Positions 1-7,553 of a DNA stretch of 64,000 bases are shown here, in pieces. The position numbers and the translations under genes were made by a program. Where the stretch lies: NCBI GenBank assembly GCA_029260495.1, contig JAJDDD010000016.1, forward strand, positions 1 through 64,000, read 5' to 3'. This stretch comes from Phycisphaerales bacterium. GTDB lineage: Bacteria; Planctomycetota; Phycisphaerae; Phycisphaerales; UBA1924. The notes beneath the pieces are model-generated. The model worked only from the letters and a program-made list of their open reading frames with translations. It did no database searches and was not told the DNA's origin. Each line of letters opens with the position of its first letter. The stretch's first letter is position 1.

Positions 1-204
1 GCCGCCAACGTGGGGGTATTCGATGTCGACGCCGGGAATGCCCATGCCGACCCAGAGGTCCATGTGGTTGAGGGCGGAGCATTCTGTGCGGATGAGGGCC
101 TGGCCCGGCGCTGGGGAGCTGGGTTCGGGCCAATCATCGCACGTTTCGATCTGCGGCGCGACGGGGCCTTTCGGCGACTGCTTGGTGATGATGATTGCTC
201 GCAT
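1..204 (-). CDS. Zinc-type medium-chain dehydrogenase/quinone reductase family protein, N-terminal part
   Basis: Reading the minus strand from the ATG at 204 gives 68 codons running off the window edge. The protein starts MRAIIITKQ and continues through a GroES-like beginning with C-S-A-L-N-H-M-D-L-W and ending E-Y-P-H-V-G-G. That spacing (conserved N-H-x-D-x-W followed about 15 residues later by P-x-x-x-G) is typical of the N-terminal catalytic domain of zinc-containing alcohol dehydrogenase/quinone oxidoreductase (MDR) proteins, which use NAD(P)H. The substrate cannot be told from this fragment. The start has no clear Shine-Dalgarno; a TAGGCT hexamer lies 9 nt upstream. The opposite-strand reading frames here are its antisense. 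The 3' end lies outside the window. Confidence 0.75.
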   Translation of the reverse strand, partial: MRAIIITKQSPKGPVAPQIETCDDWPEPSSPAPGQALIRTECSALNHMDLWVGMGIPGVDIEYPHVGG

Positions 205-247
205 AGCGGGCGTAGCCTAGCGAACTCGAGTGAGCTTGGATGGGCGC

Positions 248-276
248 AGAAAAAACCCCCGCGTAATGCAGGGGTT
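248..276 (-). terminator. Rho-independent terminator after the DUF1579 gene
   Basis: On the minus strand a stem AACCCCTGC / GCGGGGGTT with a five-base loop is followed directly by a T-run ending in CTG. It lies about 30 bases past the stop codon of the DUF1579 gene at 309-905, so it most likely ends that transcript. Confidence 0.75.
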
Positions 277-308
277 GGATGGTTCGAGAGTTGGGTGTTT
301 CGCGCTGA

Positions 309-905
309 TCAGTGAGAAACGCGGATGTTTTCGATCTCCATCACCTTCATCTCGCCGGCGCCCATGTCCATATACATGGTGTAGGAGGACTTGTCGTTGT
401 TGACGGGCGAGACGACGGTCCTGACCGGCAACGGGCCATCCGGCGTTGGGACGCTTCCGGTCTGAACGATGTTGCCCGAATCATCCATCTGGCCGCGCGT
501 CAGCATGATGCCCGTGCCCATGGTGTCGATCCAGGTGGAGAAATATTCCTTGGTTGTATTGTCATAGCCGGTGAGGCCGAAACCTTCGAAGGGCACGCCC
601 CGGAACTCGCTGACCACATGGTCGAGAATATAACGGCCGTCAAGAATCCATTTGCTGGAGATTGTTCCTTTGGTGATCTCCGGGCCTTCGCCCATACCGT
701 AGTGCGTGATAGTCTGGGCCCACTCCCCAATGTGATTGTCGAGTTTTTTATGATGCGGCCCGGGCTGTGCGAGCTTCATGTACATTTCCATCATCTCGTC
801 CATGTTCATTTCGTCGTGCCCTTCGTGCTGAGCGACGAGAGAGCCGGCGGTAAATGCGACGCCGGCGGTGGCGAGCAAGGCGATGATGGTGGTGCGAATT
901 TTCAT
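309..905 (-). CDS. Exported DUF1579 protein (copy 2 of a tandem pair)
   Basis: A 198-residue protein. The ATG at 905 is chosen because it begins a clean signal peptide (MKIRTTIIALLAT..., cleavage expected near SLVA-Q, residue 25) and is preceded by GGAG about seven bases upstream; reading further upstream only adds untranslated sequence. The mature start is rich in His and Met (HEGHDEMNMDEMMEMYM), then comes the P-G-x-H-H-K-K-L...G-x-W block typical of DUF1579, a family of unknown function with a lipocalin-like beta-rich body. It is followed by K-W-I-L-D-G-R and G-Y-D-N-x-x-K-x-Y-x-x-x-W-I-D motifs. It is clearly a paralogue of the gene at 1025-1639, in the same orientation, separated by 119 bases that contain a terminator. 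Function unknown; the His/Met-rich start suggests metal contact, which is only inference. Confidence 0.85.
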   Translation of the reverse strand: MKIRTTIIALLATAGVAFTAGSLVAQHEGHDEMNMDEMMEMYMKLAQPGPHHKKLDNHIGEWAQTITHYGMGEGPEITKGTISSKWILDGRYILDHVVSEFRGVPFEGFGLTGYDNTTKEYFSTWIDTMGTGIMLTRGQMDDSGNIVQTGSVPTPDGPLPVRTVVSPVNNDKSSYTMYMDMGAGEMKVMEIENIRVSH

Positions 906-940
906 GATGTGATGCTCCGTGTTGTTTGTTTTGCTTGGTA

Positions 941-982
941 AAGAAACACAAGAAACGCCGGCCTCAACCATTGAGACCGGCG
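941..982 (-). terminator. Rho-independent terminator between the two DUF1579 genes
   Basis: Minus-strand stem GCCGGTCTCAA / TTGAGGCCGGC (one G-T wobble) with a three-base loop, followed by GTTTCTTGTGTTTCTTT. It sits just past the stop of the 1025-1639 gene and probably reduces read-through into 309-905. Confidence 0.75.
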
Positions 983-1024
983 TGGATATTTTCCTGGCGC
1001 GTTCAGGCTGAACGCTTGGCGCGA

Positions 1025-1639
1025 TCAGTTTGATCGGGTGTAGACGATCTCCATGTCCTTGAACTCCTGGCCATCCGGGCCTTTGCTGAGGGACTTGGAG
1101 AATATTTTGTTGTGGTTTGACATATCCATGATCCACTTCGATTCTTTGGCTTCCCCAGAGATGGGATCGATGTGCTCCATATGCGAGATGAACTTGCTGG
1201 TGGCGTCATTCCACTCACCACGAGACGTCGTGATGGCGGTGCCGAAGTTGTCGACCCATGCAGCTGTGTACGTCTTGCGCAGGTTGTCGTAGCCGAGAAT
1301 TTCCATGCCCTTGAAGTCCTGACCAGGCACGAAGGCGGCGCCATCAATATGACTGAGCAGGAATCGGCCGTCCATGATCCACTTGTACGTCGCGGTGGCG
1401 TCCGAAGTTTCCGGTGTCGCGCCCGGATAGGCCCACATGGTGACCTTGAGATCCCACTTGCCCACCAACTGATTGAGCTTCTTGTGATGCTCGCCAGGCT
1501 GGCCGGCCTTCATGTAGGCCTCCTCCATCATTTTCTGCTCGTCCATATCATTGCCGTCATGCTGGGCGATGAGCGTGCCCGCGCCGACGCCAAGTGTTGC
1601 GATCAGACAGCCGCCGAGAATTTGCGTACGAATTTTCAT
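1025..1639 (-). CDS. Exported DUF1579 protein (copy 1 of a tandem pair)
   Basis: A 204-residue protein starting at the ATG at 1639, preceded by GGGAG at suitable spacing. A signal peptide (MKIRTQILGGCLIATLGVGAGTLIAQ) leads into a DUF1579 domain: Q-P-G-E-H-H-K-K-L-N-Q-L-V-G-K-W, then K-W-I-M-D-G-R-F, then G-Y-D-N-x-R-K-T-Y. The same blocks occur in the same order in the gene at 309-905, so the two are a tandem duplication that has diverged. The first ten bases of both genes are nearly identical. A consensus-like promoter lies about 120 bases upstream (1760-1788). The protein is expected to be periplasmic or secreted; its activity is not known for this family. Confidence 0.85.
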   Translation of the reverse strand: MKIRTQILGGCLIATLGVGAGTLIAQHDGNDMDEQKMMEEAYMKAGQPGEHHKKLNQLVGKWDLKVTMWAYPGATPETSDATATYKWIMDGRFLLSHIDGAAFVPGQDFKGMEILGYDNLRKTYTAAWVDNFGTAITTSRGEWNDATSKFISHMEHIDPISGEAKESKWIMDMSNHNKIFSKSLSKGPDGQEFKDMEIVYTRSN

Positions 1640-1759
1640 TGTGATTTGCTCCCAGGAGTGTGACTTTTGTGAATGCCACTTGTGAGAGGCGCCGCTCATC
1701 TTGCATCGAGGAACGCCCTCGGCGCGCCGCGACACCCCACTTCCCCAACTGAAGCTACC

Positions 1760-1788
1760 ATTATAAGACCCGATCGGTTTCCTAACAA
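1760..1788 (-). promoter_or_regulatory. Sigma-70-like promoter for the DUF1579 pair
   Basis: On the minus strand TTGTTA (1788-1783), exactly 17 bases, then a perfect TATAAT (1765-1760). Transcription would start near 1753, leaving a leader of about 110 bases before the ATG at 1639. It is the best consensus match I noticed in the window. Confidence 0.65.
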
Positions 1789-1809
1789 GTAAATTTGCCG
1801 ATAAGAAAA

Positions 1810-3027
1810 TCAGCCGGTCAGCAAATCGAGAAGCTCGCCGATGCCTTCACCGCGGGTGGCGACGGTTTCGAGGACGGGTCGCTTGCCCGCGATATCGCGT
1901 AAATCGCGCATGAGCTCGTTTTCCCCGGGATGGTCGGCCTTATTGCAGACAAAAATATCGGCAATTTCAAGGATGCCCGCCTTGTCCATCTGCACCGCGT
2001 CCCCCATGCCGGGCGTCAGCACGACAACGGTGCGATCGACATGATCGCGCACCTTGGTTTCGTTTTGGCCGGCGCCGACAGTCTCGACGAAGAGTGTGTC
2101 ATACCCGGCGCCATCGTCGGGTTCGCATCCGCCGACGAGCGTGACGATGCCATTGAGAGCGTGATAATCCTCGCCGGAGATGGCGAGCGAGCGATAGAAG
2201 ACGGCTTCTCCAAGTGTGTTGAAGTCAACCCGCAGGCGATCCCCCAGAAGCGCGCCGCCGGTGAGCGGGCTCTTCGGATCAAACGCAATGACAGCGATGC
2301 GAGCATTGCTGTCAGCGTCTTTGGTTCGGCGAGTGTGCTCAGCGGCGAGTTGAGCGACCAGGGTAGATTTGCCGGCGCCGGGCGAGCCCGTGATGCCGAT
2401 GACGCGTTCCGGTCTTTGATGTTTGGCGTCTTTGCGAACCGGTCTGTCTTCGTGCAATAGTGAAATGTCACGAGCCAGCTGAGCGACCGGATGGGGTTTG
2501 TCGGCGACGAGCTGCGCGTAAGGCCTGGTTTCAGAGCGGACTGCTTCAACGATGTCGAGCAAGCTGACGCCAGTCGTGAAGGTACGACGGACACCAAGCT
2601 CTATGAGCTTGGGAATGTCTTCCTGCGGGAGGATGCCGCCCATATGCACGGGCATGTCCGGCCTGCCGATCTTTATGAGCGATTCCAGCAGCCGCGGGCC
2701 GAGCACCATATGCGAGTTGCTCATCATCGAGGCAGCGATGACATCGACATCCTCATCGCGTGCGCTGACTGCGAGGGACTTGGGCGTTTGCCAGAGTCCG
2801 GAATAGATGACATGGGCGCCGGAGTCGCGCAGGGTTCGCGCGATGATCTTGGCGCCTCGATCGTGTCCATCAAGGCCCATCTTTCCAAGCAGGACGCGCG
2901 GGCGGTGGTCAAGGTCGCCGCAGCGATCCATTTTCTCGAACTCGGTGGTGGGTATGTGGATGGCGGTGGTCATCGCTGGACGGAATCCGATGGTTGAAGT
3001 TGATGGGACTGTGGCGACTTCAGACAT
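1810..3027 (-). CDS. Cobalamin-binding domain fused to MeaB/ArgK-type GTPase
   Basis: A 405-residue fusion. Residues about 43-165 are a B12-binding domain like the C-terminal part of methylmalonyl-CoA mutase: the D-G-H-D-R-G motif at 53-58 (DxHxxG, His55 being the lower cobalt ligand). Residues about 205-405 are a MeaB-type P-loop GTPase: GSPGAGKST at 214-222, F-D-P-K-S-P-L-T-G-G-A-L-L-G-D-R at 249-264, V-E-T-V-G-A-G-Q-N-E at 314-323 and N-K-A-D at 362-365. In known families MeaB protects and reloads B12-dependent acyl-CoA mutases, and IcmF carries B12 domain, GTPase and mutase on one chain. Here the mutase barrel is absent, so a separate large subunit must be the partner; none is in the window. 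The start is uncertain: the ATG at 2973 is an alternative, and neither has a clear ribosome site. Convergent neighbours are absent; the next gene is divergent. Confidence 0.88.
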   Translation of the reverse strand: MSEVATVPSTSTIGFRPAMTTAIHIPTTEFEKMDRCGDLDHRPRVLLGKMGLDGHDRGAKIIARTLRDSGAHVIYSGLWQTPKSLAVSARDEDVDVIAASMMSNSHMVLGPRLLESLIKIGRPDMPVHMGGILPQEDIPKLIELGVRRTFTTGVSLLDIVEAVRSETRPYAQLVADKPHPVAQLARDISLLHEDRPVRKDAKHQRPERVIGITGSPGAGKSTLVAQLAAEHTRRTKDADSNARIAVIAFDPKSPLTGGALLGDRLRVDFNTLGEAVFYRSLAISGEDYHALNGIVTLVGGCEPDDGAGYDTLFVETVGAGQNETKVRDHVDRTVVVLTPGMGDAVQMDKAGILEIADIFVCNKADHPGENELMRDLRDIAGKRPVLETVATRGEGIGELLDLLTG

Positions 3028-3160
3028 GATAACGCAGCAGGGGCGTGCGCACGATAGGCTGACGATCGTGGCGATCTGGGCAACTCCAGGATTGTGTGCC
3101 TTCTCTCATCTGCTGGCGGCGGCGCCGGTCGTGCGCGCCAAGCCATTTCGCCCTTTCACG

Positions 3161-3892
3161 ATGGATCATGCGATCGCTCTCTTCGCATTTGGCGGAGCGA
3201 TGGTCGTCTTTATCATGCTCGGGCGCGCGTGGCGCGGTGACAGGAGGGCGTGGCTGGGTGGATTGACGCGAGAGTTCAGCCTGCGGGTGGCGTGGTGCAT
3301 TGGGATTGTGATTTTTCAGATGTTCTCGGTGATGTGGTGGCTCAAGCCGGCGCACTTCAATGTTATTGAGAGTCTGCCGCTGCACATTTGCGATGTGATT
3401 GTCTTCCTCGCGCCGGTGGCGCTGCTGACCGAGCGGCGGTGGGCGCGGGCGATGGTGTACTTCATGGGGCTTGGGCTGTCAGCGCACGGCTTTATTACGC
3501 CGGTGGTTGAGGAGGGGCCGGCGGACATGCGGTATTGGCTCTTCTGGGTGAGTCATGCGCAGATCGTTGGGTCGGCGCTATATGACGTGGTTGTGCGCGG
3601 TTTCAGGCCAGGTGTGCGCGATTTTGTGACAGTTGCAGTTGTGGGCGTGGCGTATGTGGTGGTGATTACACCTTTGAATTTGGCGCTCGATACGACGTAC
3701 GGATACGTTGGACGGACGCTTCCCGGGGCGCCAACGCTGATTGATTACCTCGGCCCGTGGCCCTGGCGCGTGTTGGTGATGATCGCGATGGGGAATGTGC
3801 TTTTCGTCGGGATGTGGCTTGCCTGGCCGTCGGCGCGGCGGGAGTTGCGCGATCGGTGGACTGCGAGAGCGAGTGCCGACCCTGAGCCTTGA
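3161..3892 (+). CDS. TIGR02206-family integral membrane protein
   Basis: About 243 residues with six to seven hydrophobic segments, beginning MDHAIALFAFGGAMVVF. Conserved-looking features are the segment with L-P-L-H-I-C-D (a Leu-His-Cys-Asp cluster in a membrane helix) and the later A-H-G-F-I-T-P-V, which fit the YwaF/TIGR02206 family of unknown function. The start is uncertain: GTG at 3131 would add the F-R-P-F stretch often seen just before the first helix in this family, and an ATG at 3026 would overlap the divergent GTPase gene. I chose 3161 as the first ATG that leaves room for two divergent promoters. No partner gene suggests a role. Confidence 0.7.
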   Translation: MDHAIALFAFGGAMVVFIMLGRAWRGDRRAWLGGLTREFSLRVAWCIGIVIFQMFSVMWWLKPAHFNVIESLPLHICDVIVFLAPVALLTERRWARAMVYFMGLGLSAHGFITPVVEEGPADMRYWLFWVSHAQIVGSALYDVVVRGFRPGVRDFVTVAVVGVAYVVVITPLNLALDTTYGYVGRTLPGAPTLIDYLGPWPWRVLVMIAMGNVLFVGMWLAWPSARRELRDRWTARASADPEP

Positions 3893-3956
3893 GAGTGCGG
3901 TTTCGTTGTTTGCGCGATGTGGCGACGGGCTCGGCAGATTGTTAACATTGGTGCAC

Positions 3957-4799
3957 ATGCCCGACTTTTCCCCTGAGAAACAGACGCCCGGCGAAAAGCT
4001 CTGTGTTATTTGCGGCAAAAACTGCGCCGGGCAGCCGCGCGCGAAGAATAAGCACGGCGCCTATGCGCACGAAACGTGCCTGCAGGAGCAGAGGGAGCGC
4101 AAGCGTCTCGCTGAAGAGCTTGATGAGACTCCCCCAATGGGAGAGCCGGCGATCTCTGCGCCGCCGCTTTCAGCCCGGGTGAGCGCTGATGAATCGAACG
4201 TGCGGGCGGATCTGATCGACTTTGACGATGTGGGCGGCGAGACTGAGTTCTCGAGCACACCCTGTCCGCAGTGCAGCGCAATGATGGATGCGGGAGCGGT
4301 GCTTTGTCTGGCGTGCGGGTTCAACACCGCGAGCGGCATAGCGGTTGGAACACAGATTTCCAAGGCGCGTGCGAGCCAGATTAAGATTCAGAAGGCGGAC
4401 AAGAGCATCCGGGTGGACGGCGTCATTGTGTTTGCAATCGCGTCGTTGCTGGTGTTTGTGATTTTGGCGCATCTGGGGCGGACAAGTCTGGGGATGTTCG
4501 GCGCGTTCATTTCGCTTGCGGGGCTGTATTCTTTCGCAGCGTTGCTCGTCGGAATTGTGGTGGCCTTCCGCTGTGGGGATACAGGGTGGGGGATCACAGG
4601 AGTTCTCTCGTTATTCCTGCCCTTCGTGAGCATCGCATTTTCCATCTACGCGTTGTTTATTTCAGAAAGCAGGTTGGTGCGATGGATGTACATCATCGTT
4701 CTTCTGATGATTCCGCTTGCGATCTACGCGTTTTTGCCGAATCTGGAACTCCTGGAGGAGTTTCTTCTTGAGGGCGAGTTTGAGAACGCTTCGCCTTGA
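3957..4799 (+). CDS. Double zinc-ribbon membrane protein of unknown function
   Basis: A 280-residue protein starting MPDFSPEKQ. Two zinc-binding clusters are visible: C16-x2-C19 with H38/C41, and C103-x2-C106 with C117-x2-C120. A charged linker (residues 43-100) lies between them. From about residue 152 come four to five membrane-spanning segments, ending with an acidic tail (LLEEFLLEGEFENASP). This is the common zinc-ribbon plus membrane-domain architecture of unknown function. No Shine-Dalgarno is present; a TAACAT hexamer lies 8 bases before the ATG, so the mRNA may be close to leaderless. The small membrane protein at 4819 follows on the same strand 19 bases later. Confidence 0.7.
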   Translation: MPDFSPEKQTPGEKLCVICGKNCAGQPRAKNKHGAYAHETCLQEQRERKRLAEELDETPPMGEPAISAPPLSARVSADESNVRADLIDFDDVGGETEFSSTPCPQCSAMMDAGAVLCLACGFNTASGIAVGTQISKARASQIKIQKADKSIRVDGVIVFAIASLLVFVILAHLGRTSLGMFGAFISLAGLYSFAALLVGIVVAFRCGDTGWGITGVLSLFLPFVSIAFSIYALFISESRLVRWMYIIVLLMIPLAIYAFLPNLELLEEFLLEGEFENASP

Positions 4800-4818
4800 A
4801 CCTACCTCGGCTCGCAGG

Positions 4819-4971
4819 ATGTTCGGCAAGGTGCTCGCCGCCCTCACGATTGGGCTTTACACCCCGAACGATGACACAGAGAAGCATGTGCCGGGCTGGA
4901 TCACGCTGACGATTCTGCTTTTGATTCTCGCCGTCGTCGCTGTGATCGTGATCGTGGCGATTATGGAGTAG
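4819..4971 (+). CDS. Small single-pass membrane protein (50 residues)
   Basis: Starts MFGKVLAALTIGLYTPND and ends with one strongly hydrophobic helix (W-I-T-L-T-I-L-L-L-I-L-A-V-V-A-V-I-V-I-V-A-I) followed by Met-Glu. It lies 19 bases behind the zinc-ribbon membrane protein, so it could be co-transcribed with it. The last 11 bases overlap the 3' end of the convergent gene at 4961-5722. The composition of the helix makes chance coding less likely, but no homologue is recognised and the ribosome site (AGG directly before the ATG) is poor. Confidence 0.5.
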   Translation: MFGKVLAALTIGLYTPNDDTEKHVPGWITLTILLLILAVVAVIVIVAIME

Positions 4972-5722
4972 ACGACGCTACCAATGATTTTTCGTCGGCC
5001 GGCTCGTTGACAGTGTTCCTGGGCGCCGGGCTGCGCACGCAGAACTCGTAGCCGATCCAGATGAGGATGATGCCGAAGAGTTCGCCGACATAGAGCGCCT
5101 CGGTATAGCCGCTCTTCGCCATCGAGCCCCCAATCCCTGGCAGGATGGCCCCAAAGGCGATGAGGGCGGTGCCGACGGCTCGTCTGTAATTCGCACCGGA
5201 GGCGAAGAAACCGGCGCTGGAATAGATGGCGCCTCCAATGAGAAAGAGGGCGGCGTACAGATTGATGACTGGTGTGAGCCAGCGGATCCATGTCCATTCG
5301 ATCGCGTGGCCGGTCGGGCGATATGGCCCGACGTGGGCGGGATCGATCGGCGCCAGCAGCACAGCAATAGATGCCACGATGACGACCGTGAGCGAAACGG
5401 CGGTCAGAGCATGGGCGAGGGGTCGCCTGGCGAGCAGGTAGAGGCTCCCCGTTGCGAGGGGGTAGGCGCCGAGGATCGCGCCGGCCCAATACCAAAGCCT
5501 CGTCAGGGTTTCGGTGTTTCCGTGGAGTGTGATGGTTGATTCGATCGCCGTACCAAGCCCGTAGAAGAAGACGCCGACCGCCCACCAGAGGAGGTGGGGC
5601 GGGAAGCGGCGTTTGGTCGCCCGGCGGAGCAAGGCGGCGAGAAAGGCTGCGGAGATCACCGTCGAGGCGATCGGGAGGTAATGGACGAGGTCCGGACCTG
5701 GTTCAAGAGTCGCTGTGAGCAT
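4961..5722 (-). CDS. Seven-helix membrane protein of unknown function
   Basis: A 253-residue protein with about seven hydrophobic helices spaced along its length: residues 12-33, 46-62, 75-95, 104-124, 150-172, 184-200 and 210-228. Short basic loops such as R-R-A-T-K-R-R occur on one side. No catalytic or binding motif is recognised. It resembles the sensory 7TM modules seen at the front of some histidine kinases in layout, but no kinase follows. The start is the ATG at 5722, without a clear ribosome-binding site. It converges on the small membrane protein gene and overlaps it by 11 bases. Confidence 0.65.
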   Translation of the reverse strand: MLTATLEPGPDLVHYLPIASTVISAAFLAALLRRATKRRFPPHLLWWAVGVFFYGLGTAIESTITLHGNTETLTRLWYWAGAILGAYPLATGSLYLLARRPLAHALTAVSLTVVIVASIAVLLAPIDPAHVGPYRPTGHAIEWTWIRWLTPVINLYAALFLIGGAIYSSAGFFASGANYRRAVGTALIAFGAILPGIGGSMAKSGYTEALYVGELFGIILIWIGYEFCVRSPAPRNTVNEPADEKSLVASSTP

Positions 5723-6093
5723 GGTGATTGAGTCGAACTTTCGGCAGCAGCGAAGTATTCGTTGGAGAGTTCAAAGTCGTGGTGGCGGTGGTGTGAAAGC
5801 TGGTGGCGCGTCGCCCAGCCGGGGATTGTCGGCTGCGTGGGCCATTTGGACCCCGTGCTGGCCATCTGGGTCTGCAAGAGGCAAGGGGGTGGGTCGCCGG
5901 AGTTCTCCGGGATATTCGTCGCGGAGGCGATTGACATCGGATTGGCCCGACGGGCTGGTCCCGGGTATTATATTTTCGCTTTCATCGATGAAGTCCGCAG
6001 ACGATCGCGATCTGGATCGTCGGTGGCAAGCCCGACGAAGATCAGCCCCGAGGGTCTTTTTCGGAATTAAACCTCGGGTCATATGGATACAGA
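5723..6093. other. Intergenic region upstream of the RRM gene
   Basis: About 370 bases between divergent genes. Short open frames on both strands have no recognisable content, ribosome site or conserved motif. The likely content is the promoter at 5942-5971 and an untranslated leader of about 115 bases for the RRM gene; nothing else was seen. Confidence 0.5.
5942..5971 (+). promoter_or_regulatory. Candidate promoter of the RRM gene
   Basis: TTGGCC (5942-5947), an 18-base spacer and TATTAT (5966-5971). A start near 5978 would give a long leader of about 115 bases before the ATG at 6094, which is common for cold-regulated RNA-binding proteins. Based on consensus matching only. Confidence 0.4.
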
Positions 6094-6369
6094 ATGATGA
6101 AGATCTATGTCGGCAACCTCCCTTTTAGCGCGACCGAGTCGGAAATCCGCGAGCACTTCAGCCAGTACGGCGAAGTGACAGACGTTTCACTTCCCACCGA
6201 TCGCGAGACCGGCCGGCCCAGAGGGTTTGGTTTTGTTGAGATGAGCGATGATGATGCTGGTAAGGAAGCGATTCGTGAATCTGATGGTAAAGAGTTTAGC
6301 GGTCGCCAGCTCCGGGTGAATGAAGCCCGTCCGCGCGAAGAGCGTCCTCGCTCTCGCGGCGGCTGGTAA
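6094..6369 (+). CDS. Single-RRM RNA-binding protein
   Basis: A 91-residue protein consisting of one RNA recognition motif plus a short basic tail. RNP2 is K-I-Y-V-G-N-L-P-F near residue 3, and RNP1 is R-G-F-G-F-V-E-M near residue 43; both carry the aromatic residues that stack on RNA bases. The tail R-P-R-E-E-R-P-R-S-R-G-G-W resembles the Arg/Gly-rich end of bacterial glycine-rich RNA-binding proteins, which are often cold-induced. A second ATG follows directly (MMK), so the start may be one codon later. A strong terminator follows at 6384-6412, so the gene is monocistronic. Confidence 0.93.
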   Translation: MMKIYVGNLPFSATESEIREHFSQYGEVTDVSLPTDRETGRPRGFGFVEMSDDDAGKEAIRESDGKEFSGRQLRVNEARPREERPRSRGGW

Positions 6370-6383
6370 TATTTCTGCTATTG

Positions 6384-6412
6384 GCGCGCCGGTAAACGGC
6401 GCGCTTTTTTTT
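6384..6412 (+). terminator. Rho-independent terminator of the RRM gene
   Basis: Perfect 8-base-pair stem GCGCGCCG / CGGCGCGC with loop GTAAA, followed by eight T residues. Confidence 0.93.
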
Positions 6413-6448
6413 GCCCAACACGAATAACTGACATAAAGGACCGGATTG

Positions 6449-7519
6449 ATGAGCAAGGACGGCTTGGCGTCGCTCCCGGGTTGCACCGGCGGCGAGACAG
6501 TTTCTCTGACACCGAATCATTCCGGTTCTGCGCAAGAGGTCATGTGCCCGGTCGCCGTTCCTGAGGCGGCCGGTGATTTCACTTCCGCGCCTGTTTCAGC
6601 GTCTATGCAACATGCGGACGATCAGGAGCCCATGTCCACGTTGCCGCGCATTATCACACTGATCGTGGTTGTGACGCCGCTTGTGGGCCTTCTTGCCGCG
6701 ATGATTCTCACGTGGAACAACGGATTTGACTGGGTTCAACTCGGGCTTCTGACGGGCATGTATATCGCGACAGGGCTCGGCGTGACGATTGGGTATCACC
6801 GGTTCTTTACGCATCGCTCCTTTGATACGAGCCGTGTCATGCAGGGAATTCTCGCAATTCTCGGGTCAATGTCCGTTGAGGGCCCGGTGATCCGCTGGAC
6901 AGCGTTCCACCGTCGGCATCATCAGCACAGCGACTGCGATGAAGATCCACATACTCCACACCTGCATGGATCGGGTTTTCTCAATATGACGCGAGGGTTC
7001 TTCCGTGCGCATGTGGGTTGGATGTTCGAGCCCACGTCGAAAAAAATGATGAGCTATGTGCCTGATCTGCGCAAGGACAAGTTCATCAGGACGATGAGCA
7101 TGCTTTTTCCGCTTTGGGTGTTGTTGGGGCTTTTGATCCCCGCTGTTCTTGGCGGCGTGCTGACGCTTTCATGGTCGGGCGCGATGCTCGGCTTCCTGTG
7201 GGGCGGACTGGTGCGCATTCTCCTGGTGCATCATGTGACGTGGAGCATTAACTCCGTGTGCCACATCTGGGGGACGAGGCCGTTCCGGAGCCATGATCTC
7301 AGCCGCAACAATGCGATTTTCGGCGTCCTCGGTTTCGGCGAAGGCTGGCACAACAACCACCATGCATTCCCGACATCCGCCCGGCATGGACTGCGCTGGT
7401 GGGAGCTTGATACGAGCTACATCATCATCTGGCTGATGTCGCGCGTCGGGCTTGCCTGGAATGTCCGCGTGCCCGGCAGCGACCGGATCGCAGCGAAGAG
7501 ACAGTATGAAAAAAAGTGA
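6449..7519 (+). CDS. Acyl-CoA (delta-9 type) fatty acid desaturase
   Basis: A 356-residue membrane-bound di-iron desaturase. The three histidine boxes are present: HRFFTH at 117-122, HRRHH at 154-158 and HNNHH at 301-305, with an extra W-S-I-N-S-V-C-H-I-W-G block before the last, as in stearoyl-CoA-type enzymes. Helices flank the boxes (about 68-88, 97-116, 216-240, 242-262). It would introduce a cis double bond into acyl-CoA or lipid-bound acyl chains. The ATG at 6449 has AAAGGA eight bases upstream. The first 60 residues are low in recognisable structure; the ATG at 6632, just after GGAG, begins right before the first helix and is an alternative start. An RRM gene upstream and this gene together could reflect cold adaptation, which is inference. 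Confidence 0.93.
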   Translation: MSKDGLASLPGCTGGETVSLTPNHSGSAQEVMCPVAVPEAAGDFTSAPVSASMQHADDQEPMSTLPRIITLIVVVTPLVGLLAAMILTWNNGFDWVQLGLLTGMYIATGLGVTIGYHRFFTHRSFDTSRVMQGILAILGSMSVEGPVIRWTAFHRRHHQHSDCDEDPHTPHLHGSGFLNMTRGFFRAHVGWMFEPTSKKMMSYVPDLRKDKFIRTMSMLFPLWVLLGLLIPAVLGGVLTLSWSGAMLGFLWGGLVRILLVHHVTWSINSVCHIWGTRPFRSHDLSRNNAIFGVLGFGEGWHNNHHAFPTSARHGLRWWELDTSYIIIWLMSRVGLAWNVRVPGSDRIAAKRQYEKK

Positions 7520-7553
7520 TCATCTTCGCGTAACCGCTCTCTTCGAGCGACCG

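Noticed and set aside
10-315. Open frames on the plus strand at the start of the window
   Set aside because: They are antisense to the dehydrogenase start (minus, 1-204), whose conserved motifs are clear.
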